Source of the DNA: Thermoplasmatota archaeon
Lineage (GTDB): Archaea > Thermoplasmatota > Thermoplasmata > UBA10834
Assembly: GCA_018818785.1 (NCBI GenBank)
Contig: JAHIRF010000011.1
Coordinates: forward strand, 1 to 64,000
DNA length: 64,000 bases
Direction: 5' to 3'
Shown: in pieces, positions 16,737 through 25,386 of the stretch
Numbering within the stretch: position 1 is the first letter of the stretch
Layout of the letters: each line of letters begins with the position of its first letter
Program-made: the position numbers and the translations under genes
Notes under the pieces: model-generated
Database searches by the model: none
The model's input: only the letters and a program-made list of their open reading frames with translations
Told to the model about the DNA's origin: nothing

Positions 16737-17331
16737 TCAATCTTCTGCGTTTGACCTTCCCTCTGGGTGATTCTTCCGAAAATACCTCCGCAGTGAACTT
16801 GAACACCTTCGTGTCCCCGTCGAGCCAGGTATCTGGTGGAAGACCTGCCTTGATGCATGTCTGCGATAGGAACTCCTCTGCATCCCATCCCCATTCGACT
16901 GGTACTTGCGGGAGCAGAAGACCGCGATTCCATCCCTTCTGGACGATCAACCCATCCTCTCCGACATGAATTTGATTCGGCAGGTCCTGGCATCTCTTCA
17001 CCTTGATCTCTTCGGGTGGGGTCAGCAGGCTGACCTCCACCGTGATCCCCCCAAGTTCCTGCGATTTCACCGGGGGGAACCTTGGGTCCCGTGAGCTCGC
17101 ACTTATAGCGGAGTCCTTGAGGGCATCCTCGAGCGAAATAATCGGTTCAGGGTACCCTATGCACCCCCTCAATTCATCTTGAGGGTGTGTCGTCAGTGTC
17201 ACGAATACCCCAAATTTGTTCTTGAACGATTCTGGGAGGTCGAGGCCAGAGATCTTCTCTCTCTTGACATGGCTCTCGACGACTCTCCTCGCAGTCGTCA
17301 CGGCCAGTTCGCCCTCTTCATCGGAGAACAT
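16729..17331 (-). CDS. AMMECR1 domain protein
   Basis: GVFVTLTTHPQDELRGCIGYPEP, SSRDPRFPPV. Confidence 0.92.
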   Translation of the reverse strand: MFSDEEGELAVTTARRVVESHVKREKISGLDLPESFKNKFGVFVTLTTHPQDELRGCIGYPEPIISLEDALKDSAISASSRDPRFPPVKSQELGGITVEVSLLTPPEEIKVKRCQDLPNQIHVGEDGLIVQKGWNRGLLLPQVPVEWGWDAEEFLSQTCIKAGLPPDTWLDGDTKVFKFTAEVFSEESPRGKVKRRRLSE

Positions 17332-17490
17332 GATGGTTTTCCCGGGGTGCTAACGAATCTGGTGGATATAGACTTTTCAACCTGCACGAGTCGTCCAATA
17401 GCCTTTTTCGACCAAAAACCCCTTTCGCTGGCCTGTGACCTGTGGACCAAACCTTAAATATCCTCGATACGAATCCACAGAGCGGATTAG

Positions 17491-17901
17491 ATGAAGTTCG
17501 TCAAGCTCTCCCAGTCCGAGTTCGAGGAGATACGGAAGCTATACGAAGGTGTCATGTCTCAGGCTTGCCACGGTCTGTTCTTCAGGGAGGGCATGATCCT
17601 GGGAGAGGAGATATCCAAGATTGCGCTTCAAGAGCCTGAGAAATACTTCGAGATATGTGGCAATCTGCTCAGGGCACGAGGTTGGATCGATAATATCGTC
17701 TTCGAGGAATCCACTGCGACGGCAGAGGGGTCCGTGGAGTCGACCCAATCGGATATACCGACTTGTCACAGGCTGAGAGGTATTGTGAAGAAGATATACG
17801 AGGCCAAGACTCACAGGAGATTCCACTGCGACGAGATCGAGTGCGTGAGCAAAGGCGACAAGCACTGCGTTTTCAAGGTCGAACTGGTAGGAGGGGATTG
17901 A
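17491..17901 (+). CDS. V4R-domain protein
   Basis: C-terminal RLRGIVKKIYEAKTHRRFHCDEIECVSKGDKHCVFKV. Confidence 0.75.
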   Translation: MKFVKLSQSEFEEIRKLYEGVMSQACHGLFFREGMILGEEISKIALQEPEKYFEICGNLLRARGWIDNIVFEESTATAEGSVESTQSDIPTCHRLRGIVKKIYEAKTHRRFHCDEIECVSKGDKHCVFKVELVGGD

Positions 17902-17902
17902 A

Positions 17903-18250
17903 TTGGAGCTTAAGCCAGCCCTCAGGGCGTTGAGGGAGAGTTGCGGGGCAATAGCATCTGCGATAATAAGCAGGGACGGACTCGTGATTGCAGCTGATCT
18001 GCCCGAAGGTGTATCCATGGACACATTCGCCATCATGTGCGCTACTCTCATCGGCGCGGCATCTACTGCCAACTCCGAGTTAAGAGTCGGCACGCCGCAA
18101 TCCGTGGTAGTCGAGTGCGAGGATGCGAAGATGGTCGTCGTCGGCGCCGGAAGAAAAGCCCTCGTCGTCACCGTTATCTCCAGGAAGAACGATGAATTGA
18201 TCGCGAAGAAGGAACTGCTGAAACTCGCGGATTCCATCAAGATGATCTGA
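17903..18250 (+). CDS. Roadblock/LC7 domain protein
   Basis: AIISRDGLVIAADLPEGVSMDTFAIMCATLIGAASTANSEL; TTG start 1 nt after the V4R stop. Confidence 0.85.
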   Translation: MELKPALRALRESCGAIASAIISRDGLVIAADLPEGVSMDTFAIMCATLIGAASTANSELRVGTPQSVVVECEDAKMVVVGAGRKALVVTVISRKNDELIAKKELLKLADSIKMI

Positions 18251-18371
18251 TCCCCGAGCTTTCGAATCCTTCGCGACCCGTCTCATTTGCTTTTTTGAGA
18301 AATCATAAGGTGTTTCAGAGGGTCAGAACGCGAACCGTCCTGACCCGGTTTGGTTTCGTACCAGCAACGGC

Positions 18372-20207
18372 TCAGACGATATCCAGTTCCTTGAGCTTCT
18401 CTGGGGTGGGTGCGCCATCAGTGGTCCAGCCGCGGACAGCCATGTAATCGTCGAGCATATTGTTCATCTCCTCGACGGTTATCTTGGCGCCCTTGGACGG
18501 CCCCTCGGGGATCGGGTCCTCGAGCACTCTCGGGGGCAGGAGCCAGTCCTTCCTGGTGATTCCATGCTTCACATTGAAGCCCCCCTTCATGTTGTGTATA
18601 CGCTCGCCGATCTTCAGGAGCTCTTCCTCAGTGAACTGCAGGCCGGATATCGCCTCGATGACCTCCCTGAGCTTATCGATCAGGAAGAAGCCTCTCGAGA
18701 ACTTGCACAGGCCGACCGAATCGTAGACGCCCATGAAGTTCTCCATGGTGGCGACCTTCTCGCCCTTCCCTTCGATGGATAGCCGGTCGATGCCCTCCCA
18801 TCGCCAGAACTTGCCGACGAGCTCAGGTGCGTACATGCCTGCCCTCAGGTGGCAAGCGCCACGGGTAGACGTCATGAATGACAGTCCATGTCCCTTCATG
18901 CCTCTGACATCGTATGCGGGAGGCTCCATGCCCTTGGTGTGCACCGCGTATCTCTCGGCGCCCTTGCCGATCTTCTCAGCGGCCCTCTTTACTCCTTCGG
19001 ACAGGATGTCTCCGAACCCTTCGCGCCTCCCGATCATCTCGCACATCTTCGGCACAGAGTCGGATGCGTTGTCCCAGGTCAGCTTCATGCCGACCTCATC
19101 CTCGGTGATTATCCCTCTCTGGATGAGCTCCATTGCGAATCCTATGGCCACTCCGGCGGAGATCGTGTCGATACCTACCAAGTCACAGACCTCGTTTGCC
19201 TTGGCCACGGATTCGATATCGGCGTTGCCGCAGCCTCCTCCGAGTGAGTAGAGCGTCTCGTACTCCAGGCCATCGATCGCGACTCCGGAGAACTTGCCGC
19301 TCTTGATCTCGAACAGCTTGCCGCAGGGCTTCGTGCATGCGAAACAGGCCTTGTTCTTGCTGACATACCTTGGCGCCCAGTAATACGGGTCGATCTGCTC
19401 CCTCTCCTTGAAGAAGCTTTCCTGCCAGTTCCTGGTCGGGAACACTCCCTTCTCCTTGTTGATCCAACCTAGGAACTCGCCCGTGCCGTATTTCGTATCC
19501 TCGTTGAACGATGGAGCGGCTTCCATTATCTTCTGATATCTGAGCGCGATCTCCAGCAGCTTCCCGGGATCCGCAGGTTCTAGATCTCCGGTTCCTCGGA
19601 CGACGATAGCCTTGAGGTTCTTCGACCCCATCACTGCTCCGAGGCCAGCCCTGCCGGCCTGCCTATCGTCGCAATCTATGCAAGCCATCCTGACCAGTTT
19701 CTCGCCAGCGACGCCTATGCAAGCCACCTTGACATCCCAGCCATGCCTCTTCTTGAGGATATCAGGCACCTGTCTTGTATCCTTACCCCAGAGGTCATCG
19801 GCTTCGTTGATCTCGATCTTGTCATCCTCGATGAAGAGATATGACGGCTTCTCGGCCTTTCCGAATATCTCGAGCGCGTCATAACCCGCGTGCCTTAGCT
19901 CCGCACCTATGGAGCCGCCCATGATGCTCTCGGCCAGTGTATTGGTGGCCGGAGACTTCGCAGCGAAGGCGGTCTTGCCGCCCGTCGGCACCGCAAACCC
20001 GTCGAACACCCCTGGAGCCATGGCCAGGACGTTCTCGGGTGAGAGAGCGTCTGCACCTTCAGGGACGCCGTGATATACGAGCTCTATCGCGAACCCAGAT
20101 CCTCCGAGGTACTTCTTCACGTATCTTTCATCGGTCGATTTGATGGAATCCTTGCCAGAGCTGAGGTCTATCTTCAATATCTTTCCTGAAAAGCCCTTCA
20201 TGCTCAT
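18372..20207 (-). CDS. Aldehyde:ferredoxin oxidoreductase (AOR family)
   Basis: LGGSGFAIELVYHGVPEGADALSPENVLAMAPG, tungstopterin-type motifs CFACTKPCG, GLCKFSRG. Confidence 0.95.
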   Translation of the reverse strand: MSMKGFSGKILKIDLSSGKDSIKSTDERYVKKYLGGSGFAIELVYHGVPEGADALSPENVLAMAPGVFDGFAVPTGGKTAFAAKSPATNTLAESIMGGSIGAELRHAGYDALEIFGKAEKPSYLFIEDDKIEINEADDLWGKDTRQVPDILKKRHGWDVKVACIGVAGEKLVRMACIDCDDRQAGRAGLGAVMGSKNLKAIVVRGTGDLEPADPGKLLEIALRYQKIMEAAPSFNEDTKYGTGEFLGWINKEKGVFPTRNWQESFFKEREQIDPYYWAPRYVSKNKACFACTKPCGKLFEIKSGKFSGVAIDGLEYETLYSLGGGCGNADIESVAKANEVCDLVGIDTISAGVAIGFAMELIQRGIITEDEVGMKLTWDNASDSVPKMCEMIGRREGFGDILSEGVKRAAEKIGKGAERYAVHTKGMEPPAYDVRGMKGHGLSFMTSTRGACHLRAGMYAPELVGKFWRWEGIDRLSIEGKGEKVATMENFMGVYDSVGLCKFSRGFFLIDKLREVIEAISGLQFTEEELLKIGERIHNMKGGFNVKHGITRKDWLLPPRVLEDPIPEGPSKGAKITVEEMNNMLDDYMAVRGWTTDGAPTPEKLKELDIV

Positions 20208-20653
20208 TCCTCCGCCTTCAGAAGCTTCCTGACTGCCTCATACTGCTCGGGTTTGGGTTCCTCATACTTGATCGCGCCCATCGAGCAGAACTTCACGCAG
20301 GTCGGGTCCCCTCCGCAGAGGTCGCACTTGAATGCGGTCTCCTCCATCCTCATGACCCCGAACGGACAGACCTCGACGCATGTTCCGCATGCGGTGCATT
20401 CGTCCTCATCGACCCGCACGATGCCGTCCTCGATCTTGATCGCCTCGACTGGACAGGCAGTCACACAGCATTCATCCTTACAAGCTACGCAGTGCGTACA
20501 AACCGACGGGAAATCAATCCTGACGTCGCGCTTGTGCACCTGCAACCTCGCGTCTGCGTGGTTGATCTTACCCTCGTGATACAGAGTGCAGGCAATCTCA
20601 CAGAATCTGCACCCAGTACACTTGTCCGGGTACGGTACTAGCATCTTTACCAT
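20204..20653 (-). CDS. 4Fe-4S ferredoxin (AOR partner)
   Basis: CTGCRFCEIACTLYHEGKINHADARLQVHKRDVRIDFPSVCTHCVACKDECC; 4-nt overlap with AOR. Confidence 0.93.
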   Translation of the reverse strand: MVKMLVPYPDKCTGCRFCEIACTLYHEGKINHADARLQVHKRDVRIDFPSVCTHCVACKDECCVTACPVEAIKIEDGIVRVDEDECTACGTCVEVCPFGVMRMEETAFKCDLCGGDPTCVKFCSMGAIKYEEPKPEQYEAVRKLLKAEE

Positions 20654-20743
20654 ACGGTAATACCCCCTGGTGGTCTTGACTATGTGCGGTAATGGGGTCT
20701 ATGTAAAAAAGCTGTGCCCTCTGACCCCATCAATCTCGGAGCG

Positions 20744-21076
20744 TCATTTCGATTTCCGCTTGATCTCGACCTTCTTGAACTCGGACTTCTTCTTGGGCAT
20801 CTCCTTGTCCACCTCCACCAGAATCGCGTCTATGAAGCTCCTGGCGGCCAGGAGGACCTCCTTCTCGGCCCTGTGGATCCTTACCTTCGTCTCCTCCGGG
20901 ACGTCCATTTGCTTCATGGCCGAATTCGCAGCCTGCACTATCTCCATGCCTGCATTGACGAAATGAGTCATGGTCTCCTTGGTCGTGACCTTGGTCGCTA
21001 TCTCCTCAATGTGCCTTTCGAGACGCTTTGCGACCTCTACCCCTTTTTCTACCCTTCTTCCTTCCAATTTCCTCAC
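20744..21076 (-). CDS. Small helical hypothetical protein overlapping the 3' end of arsA
   Basis: 110 aa ORF, 71-nt overlap with 21006-22241. Confidence 0.55.
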   Translation of the reverse strand: MRKLEGRRVEKGVEVAKRLERHIEEIATKVTTKETMTHFVNAGMEIVQAANSAMKQMDVPEETKVRIHRAEKEVLLAARSFIDAILVEVDKEMPKKKSEFKKVEIKRKSK

Positions 21077-22241
21077 CTTCGAACCTGACTTTCAACCAGG
21101 GGCCATCCAAGTCGGCACCCAGTATCTCCTTGTTGGTAAGAGCGTACGGGAGCACTATGGATTTCTTGAACGCCCCCAGCTGCAATGTTAGAACATCCTT
21201 GCGTGTATATAGCTCTAGTTTCTGATCCATCACGAACGGCATCTTGATGGCGAATACGCTCGCTCCGTCCTCTTCATATACTCTCATCGGGGATTCTACA
21301 GAGTACACCTGGGTAGGGTCATCATCCCCGAACAACTGAATGGCTAACGATTCAAGTGATTTTCCTCCAAGCACCTCTCGGGGCATCAACGAAGCCTTGA
21401 ATGTCTTCAACGGCGCGAATATGCTCTCTATCGTATCCAGGTGCTCCTTCTGTTCTTTGAGCTTTCCATCGAAGTACACGTCTGACAACCCTTCTGGTAT
21501 GATCCTGTTTATGACCAGGCTCTCGACGGTGTATCCATACATGCACAGGTAAGTGTAAGCCCGCTGGGTCTCCGTTATGACCATCTTCTCCGGGTTCACA
21601 ACCAGTCTCACGGATGTGATCTCCGGATCCGTTAGGAGGTCCCGGACATATCGGAGCCGCTCCCTGAGATTCTCCAAGTCCTCAAGGAATTTGTCGGAGG
21701 GCAGCGGGGTGGACACCATCTTCCCAATGGTCACCCTCGCTATCTTCAGCACATTCCTGACCATGTGGAACAGGTGGTCGAAATACCAGCTGGCGATATC
21801 GGGGAATGATAGGAGTCTGAGCGTATCCGCCGTTGGTGCGGTGTCGATTATGACCACGTCGTAGCTATCCGATTTATGAAACTCTTCGACATAGAACAGT
21901 GCCGACATGAGTTCCATGCCTGGGAAGACGGCCATCTCCTTCGCCGTGACGCCGTCCATGCCCTGCGATGCCAGGAAGTCTGATAGGTATGCCTGGATCT
22001 CCTTCCAACGCGTCTCGAGCTCAAGCTGTATATCCACCTCTAAACCGTCGAGGTTCTTCCGTATCCGCTCTATCTTCCCGGACAACGGGACCTCTAGGGA
22101 ATCGGACAGGCTATGCGCAGAATCGGTGCTGACCACGATCGTCCTGTGCCCTAACGAGGCCGATCGGAGGGCGGTAGCAGCGGCAACGGATGTCTTCCCG
22201 ACGCCACCCTTGCCCGTGTAGATTATCACTCTCATGTCCAT
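21006..22241 (-). CDS. ArsA/Get3 family ATPase
   Basis: IIYTGKGGVGKTSVAAATALRSA, VVSTDSAHSLSD, VVIIDTAPTADTLRLL. Confidence 0.93.
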   Translation of the reverse strand: MDMRVIIYTGKGGVGKTSVAAATALRSASLGHRTIVVSTDSAHSLSDSLEVPLSGKIERIRKNLDGLEVDIQLELETRWKEIQAYLSDFLASQGMDGVTAKEMAVFPGMELMSALFYVEEFHKSDSYDVVIIDTAPTADTLRLLSFPDIASWYFDHLFHMVRNVLKIARVTIGKMVSTPLPSDKFLEDLENLRERLRYVRDLLTDPEITSVRLVVNPEKMVITETQRAYTYLCMYGYTVESLVINRIIPEGLSDVYFDGKLKEQKEHLDTIESIFAPLKTFKASLMPREVLGGKSLESLAIQLFGDDDPTQVYSVESPMRVYEEDGASVFAIKMPFVMDQKLELYTRKDVLTLQLGAFKKSIVLPYALTNKEILGADLDGPWLKVRFEGEEIGRKKGRKRGRGRKASRKAH

Positions 22242-22283
22242 CCTCCGAAAGCGTTGCTAGAATACACTCTCGCTGGATAATGG

Positions 22284-22388
22284 TGTCGGGGACGGGATTC
22301 GAACCCGTGACCTCCGGATATCCTAGGAGCATCTGGTCAGAAGAACTCCCTATGAGTCCGACGCTCCACCAGGCTGAGCCACCCCGAC
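22284..22388 (-). tRNA. tRNA-Met(CAU), probably elongator, with ~31-nt canonical-position intron (22320-22350)
   Basis: GTCGGGG...CTCATA|intron|ATCCGG...GGGTTCGAATCCC..CCCCGACA; acceptor, anticodon and T arms pair. Confidence 0.88.
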
Positions 22389-22425
22389 ATGGTCCCCGTC
22401 GCGATATACGCGGGGTATGTACCCC

Positions 22426-23190
22426 CTATTCCTCTTTCTCTTCCTTGGATCCGTCCTCGGACTCGGCGGGTTGCTCCACAGGCGTCTCTTCAGTCGAGAC
22501 ATCTGCTGGCTTCTGCTCCTCAATCTCTTCGATCTTCTCATCCTGGGCGGGTTCCTCGGCAGGAGCGATAATCGGTTGCTCGTCCGGTTCTGGCATCTTG
22601 CCGGATCTCAGAACCTCACTCTTGCCGATCTCTATCCTCTTGACTGGCACAATGATCTTCGATGCATCGGAGATCGCCTTCGACATGTCCCCCATGATCA
22701 TCTTGCGGACAAGGTCGCTGATAGTGGATTCGGCCGCCATCTTCGCGACGGAATCCTTCATGATGTTCCTGATGGCGGTCTCCTGCGATGCTTGGATCCT
22801 CTGCTCGGACACAGCCATTGGCTTGACGCGGACTTCCCAACCATCCTTTGTGATGACATCCACGACGGTATCGGTCTTCGTCCTCTTCCTCCTGGTGAGT
22901 CTCCTGACATAGTCGCTTGTCAGGTTGTGCCCCTCGTAGAGGGTGAATGCATCGAAACCTCTGACGTCATGAACCTTGAATCTGAGCTTGATATGCATCT
23001 TGGAGAAATCACCGGTCATATCCTGCACAGTTGCCTCGGCGATCCTTCCCATCACACTTTCGGGTCCGTTGGACGGTGTCTCTCCGAGCTGCATGCGGCT
23101 GAACATATCAGGCGCGTAGATCTTGTACCATTCCTTTGCACGCCACCTGTCCTTGATCTTCTTGGCAGCAGCCCTCGCCTTCTGAGCCAT
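22426..23190 (-). CDS. 30S ribosomal protein S3Ae (eS1)
   Basis: KKIKDRWRAKEWYKIYAPDMFSRMQLGETP; acidic C-terminal tail. Confidence 0.95.
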   Translation of the reverse strand: MAQKARAAAKKIKDRWRAKEWYKIYAPDMFSRMQLGETPSNGPESVMGRIAEATVQDMTGDFSKMHIKLRFKVHDVRGFDAFTLYEGHNLTSDYVRRLTRRKRTKTDTVVDVITKDGWEVRVKPMAVSEQRIQASQETAIRNIMKDSVAKMAAESTISDLVRKMIMGDMSKAISDASKIIVPVKRIEIGKSEVLRSGKMPEPDEQPIIAPAEEPAQDEKIEEIEEQKPADVSTEETPVEQPAESEDGSKEEKEE

Positions 23191-23292
23191 CTAATACCTC
23201 TGGTTGACTGATTAGGATGCTCGATAACAGATTTCTATATTAAAAGCTTGCTGTGGAAAAAGAAATGATCGAAAGGGGGTTTGGGGTGGTTT

Positions 23293-24252
23293 TCATCTCT
23301 TCCTGAGTTTGGGGTTCAGGACTTCGTCCATCGCATACCCGATGAAGGTGAATCCTAGCACCACCGTCACTATGCAGAGACCGGGCATGATGATGTACGC
23401 GTACGGTCCCGTAGTTGCGGCGCTCCAGGTATATGCCTCATCGAGCAGTCTACCCCAGGTCTCAACATCCTGAGGTCCCATCTTCAGGAAACTCAGGGTG
23501 CTCTCGGAGAGGATCGATATCGCAATAGTCAGGATGGCGTTTGCGAATATGAGTGGAACGACATTCGGGAAGATGTGCTTCTTGATTATGTGCATATCTC
23601 CTGATCCAATCGCCCTCGCCCTCTCGATGAACTGTCTGGTCTTGATGGACAGCACCTGAGATCTAACGATCCTTGCCGTCGTAGACCATCCTGTGACTCC
23701 TATGACTATGATGACCGTCACAAGACTCCTGGCATCAAGCACGGATGATATGACCAGCATCAGCACCAGCCATGGGATGGACAGGAATACATCGTTGACC
23801 CTCATGATCACCTCGTCCTTCCAGCCGCCCCAATATCCTGATAACAGTCCGACACCCGTTCCTATGCCCATCGAGATGGCCATGGCCGCTAGACCTACGG
23901 TCAGGGAAGCCTTAGTCCCGTGAAGGGTTCTTGTGAGGATGTCCCTCCCCCTCTGATCCGTACCGAACGGATGCTCCCACGAACTCTCCTCGAAAGTGTA
24001 GTCTGTGGAGGCGTACCGATCATATGGCACGAATAGATCCGCATAAACGACAACCGCAAGGAAGAAGACGATTATTCCCAATCCAATCTTCCCCATCCAT
24101 GTCGCCAGGAACAGGTCCGTGGTTCTGCCGAAGTTCCTGGCCTGGAGGCCGACCTTGTCTGATAGGTGCGGATTGAATTTGAAGAGGCCTCTTCCCCATC
24201 TCTCGAATCTAGCCTCGAATCTGGATTTCTTCTTGTTCGCCATCGTGATCAC
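23293..24252 (-). CDS. Peptide/nickel-type ABC transporter permease (DppC/OppC)
   Basis: HPFGTDQRGRDILTRTLHGTKASLTVGL, permease EAA-loop region. Confidence 0.93.
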   Translation of the reverse strand: MITMANKKKSRFEARFERWGRGLFKFNPHLSDKVGLQARNFGRTTDLFLATWMGKIGLGIIVFFLAVVVYADLFVPYDRYASTDYTFEESSWEHPFGTDQRGRDILTRTLHGTKASLTVGLAAMAISMGIGTGVGLLSGYWGGWKDEVIMRVNDVFLSIPWLVLMLVISSVLDARSLVTVIIVIGVTGWSTTARIVRSQVLSIKTRQFIERARAIGSGDMHIIKKHIFPNVVPLIFANAILTIAISILSESTLSFLKMGPQDVETWGRLLDEAYTWSAATTGPYAYIIMPGLCIVTVVLGFTFIGYAMDEVLNPKLRKR

Positions 24253-24254
24253 CC

Positions 24255-25241
24255 CTACGTTATGCTCACCCGTGGATCGAGTTTCAAGATGACTATGTCT
24301 GCAATCAGATTCGCGATGACCACAGCGACTCCTCCTATGAAGAATATGAACTGCAGCATCGGGAAGTCATACTTCCAGATCGCTTCAACGGTCGTGAGTC
24401 CCAAGCCCTTGTAGCTGAACACAACCTCCACCTGGAACGCGCCACCCAATATGAACGCCGTGTCCATCGCGATCGTCGTCACGACCGGAAGCCTGGCATT
24501 TGGTGTCGCATGCCTCTTCATCACCTGCTTCTCCGATAATCCCTTGGCATAAGCAGTGACGATGTATTCCTCTGTCAGGACATCAACAAGTGAGTTACGT
24601 TGAATCAGGATAATGCCTGCTAAAGACCCGACTACCAGCGTGGTCACTGGCAGTATCATGTGTTTCAATATGTCGACGACCTTGTCAAATGTGAGCGGGA
24701 ACGGGGTCGTTCCTGATTCCATGTAACCTGAACCCGGTAACAAATGGAGAGTGCTCACGAATATGACCATCAAGACGATGCCGAACCAGAATATCGGCAT
24801 GCCGTAGAAGAACAGACCGAAACCTGTGATTGCCACATCCGTCGTCTTTCCTCGTCTGAATGCGGCAATCTTACCGAGAATGATTCCAGCCACGAATGTA
24901 ATCGTTGATGCTACTCCCAGTAGCAATACTGTCCAACATATGGCATTTCCAAGGACTTCAATGACTGGTCGTTCCCAAGTATACGATATTCCCCAGTCTC
25001 CCTGAAATGTCGAAACGAAGTATTTGACTAGCTGAACATCTAGAGTATCATTCAATCCCATCGTCTCGACATTTCTCCAATATATCGCATCCATATTGAC
25101 TCCCGGTTGTCGCGGAGTCATCAGGAGTGCCGGATCTCCTGGCATTACCCTGAACAGCAGGAAGTTGACGAGCATAATCAGGATTATCGTTATGAGTGCG
25201 TTGAATACGCGTTTGGTCAGTATCTTTCTGAAAGAGGCCAA
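24255..25241 (-). CDS. Peptide/nickel-type ABC transporter permease (DppB/OppB)
   Basis: FRVMPGDPALLMTPRQPG, YIVTAYAKGLSEKQVMKRHATPNA. Confidence 0.93.
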   Translation of the reverse strand: MASFRKILTKRVFNALITIILIMLVNFLLFRVMPGDPALLMTPRQPGVNMDAIYWRNVETMGLNDTLDVQLVKYFVSTFQGDWGISYTWERPVIEVLGNAICWTVLLLGVASTITFVAGIILGKIAAFRRGKTTDVAITGFGLFFYGMPIFWFGIVLMVIFVSTLHLLPGSGYMESGTTPFPLTFDKVVDILKHMILPVTTLVVGSLAGIILIQRNSLVDVLTEEYIVTAYAKGLSEKQVMKRHATPNARLPVVTTIAMDTAFILGGAFQVEVVFSYKGLGLTTVEAIWKYDFPMLQFIFFIGGVAVVIANLIADIVILKLDPRVSIT

Positions 25242-25386
25242 ATATCACACCGTCCTTGGTAGTCATTTCATCTCTTCGGCCATGTTGCACGTTATGATTC
25301 ACTTTATTGTGCGTTTTCTGTGACTCCACCCTCTCTAAATGAAATGGTGGAAAGGGTTTTTTTCTGGTTTCTACTCCGTGACGAAC

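Noticed and set aside
22417-23211. 264-aa plus-strand ORF opposite S3Ae
   Set aside because: Antisense shadow of a highly confident ribosomal protein gene; composition is His/Leu/Arg-rich shadow type.
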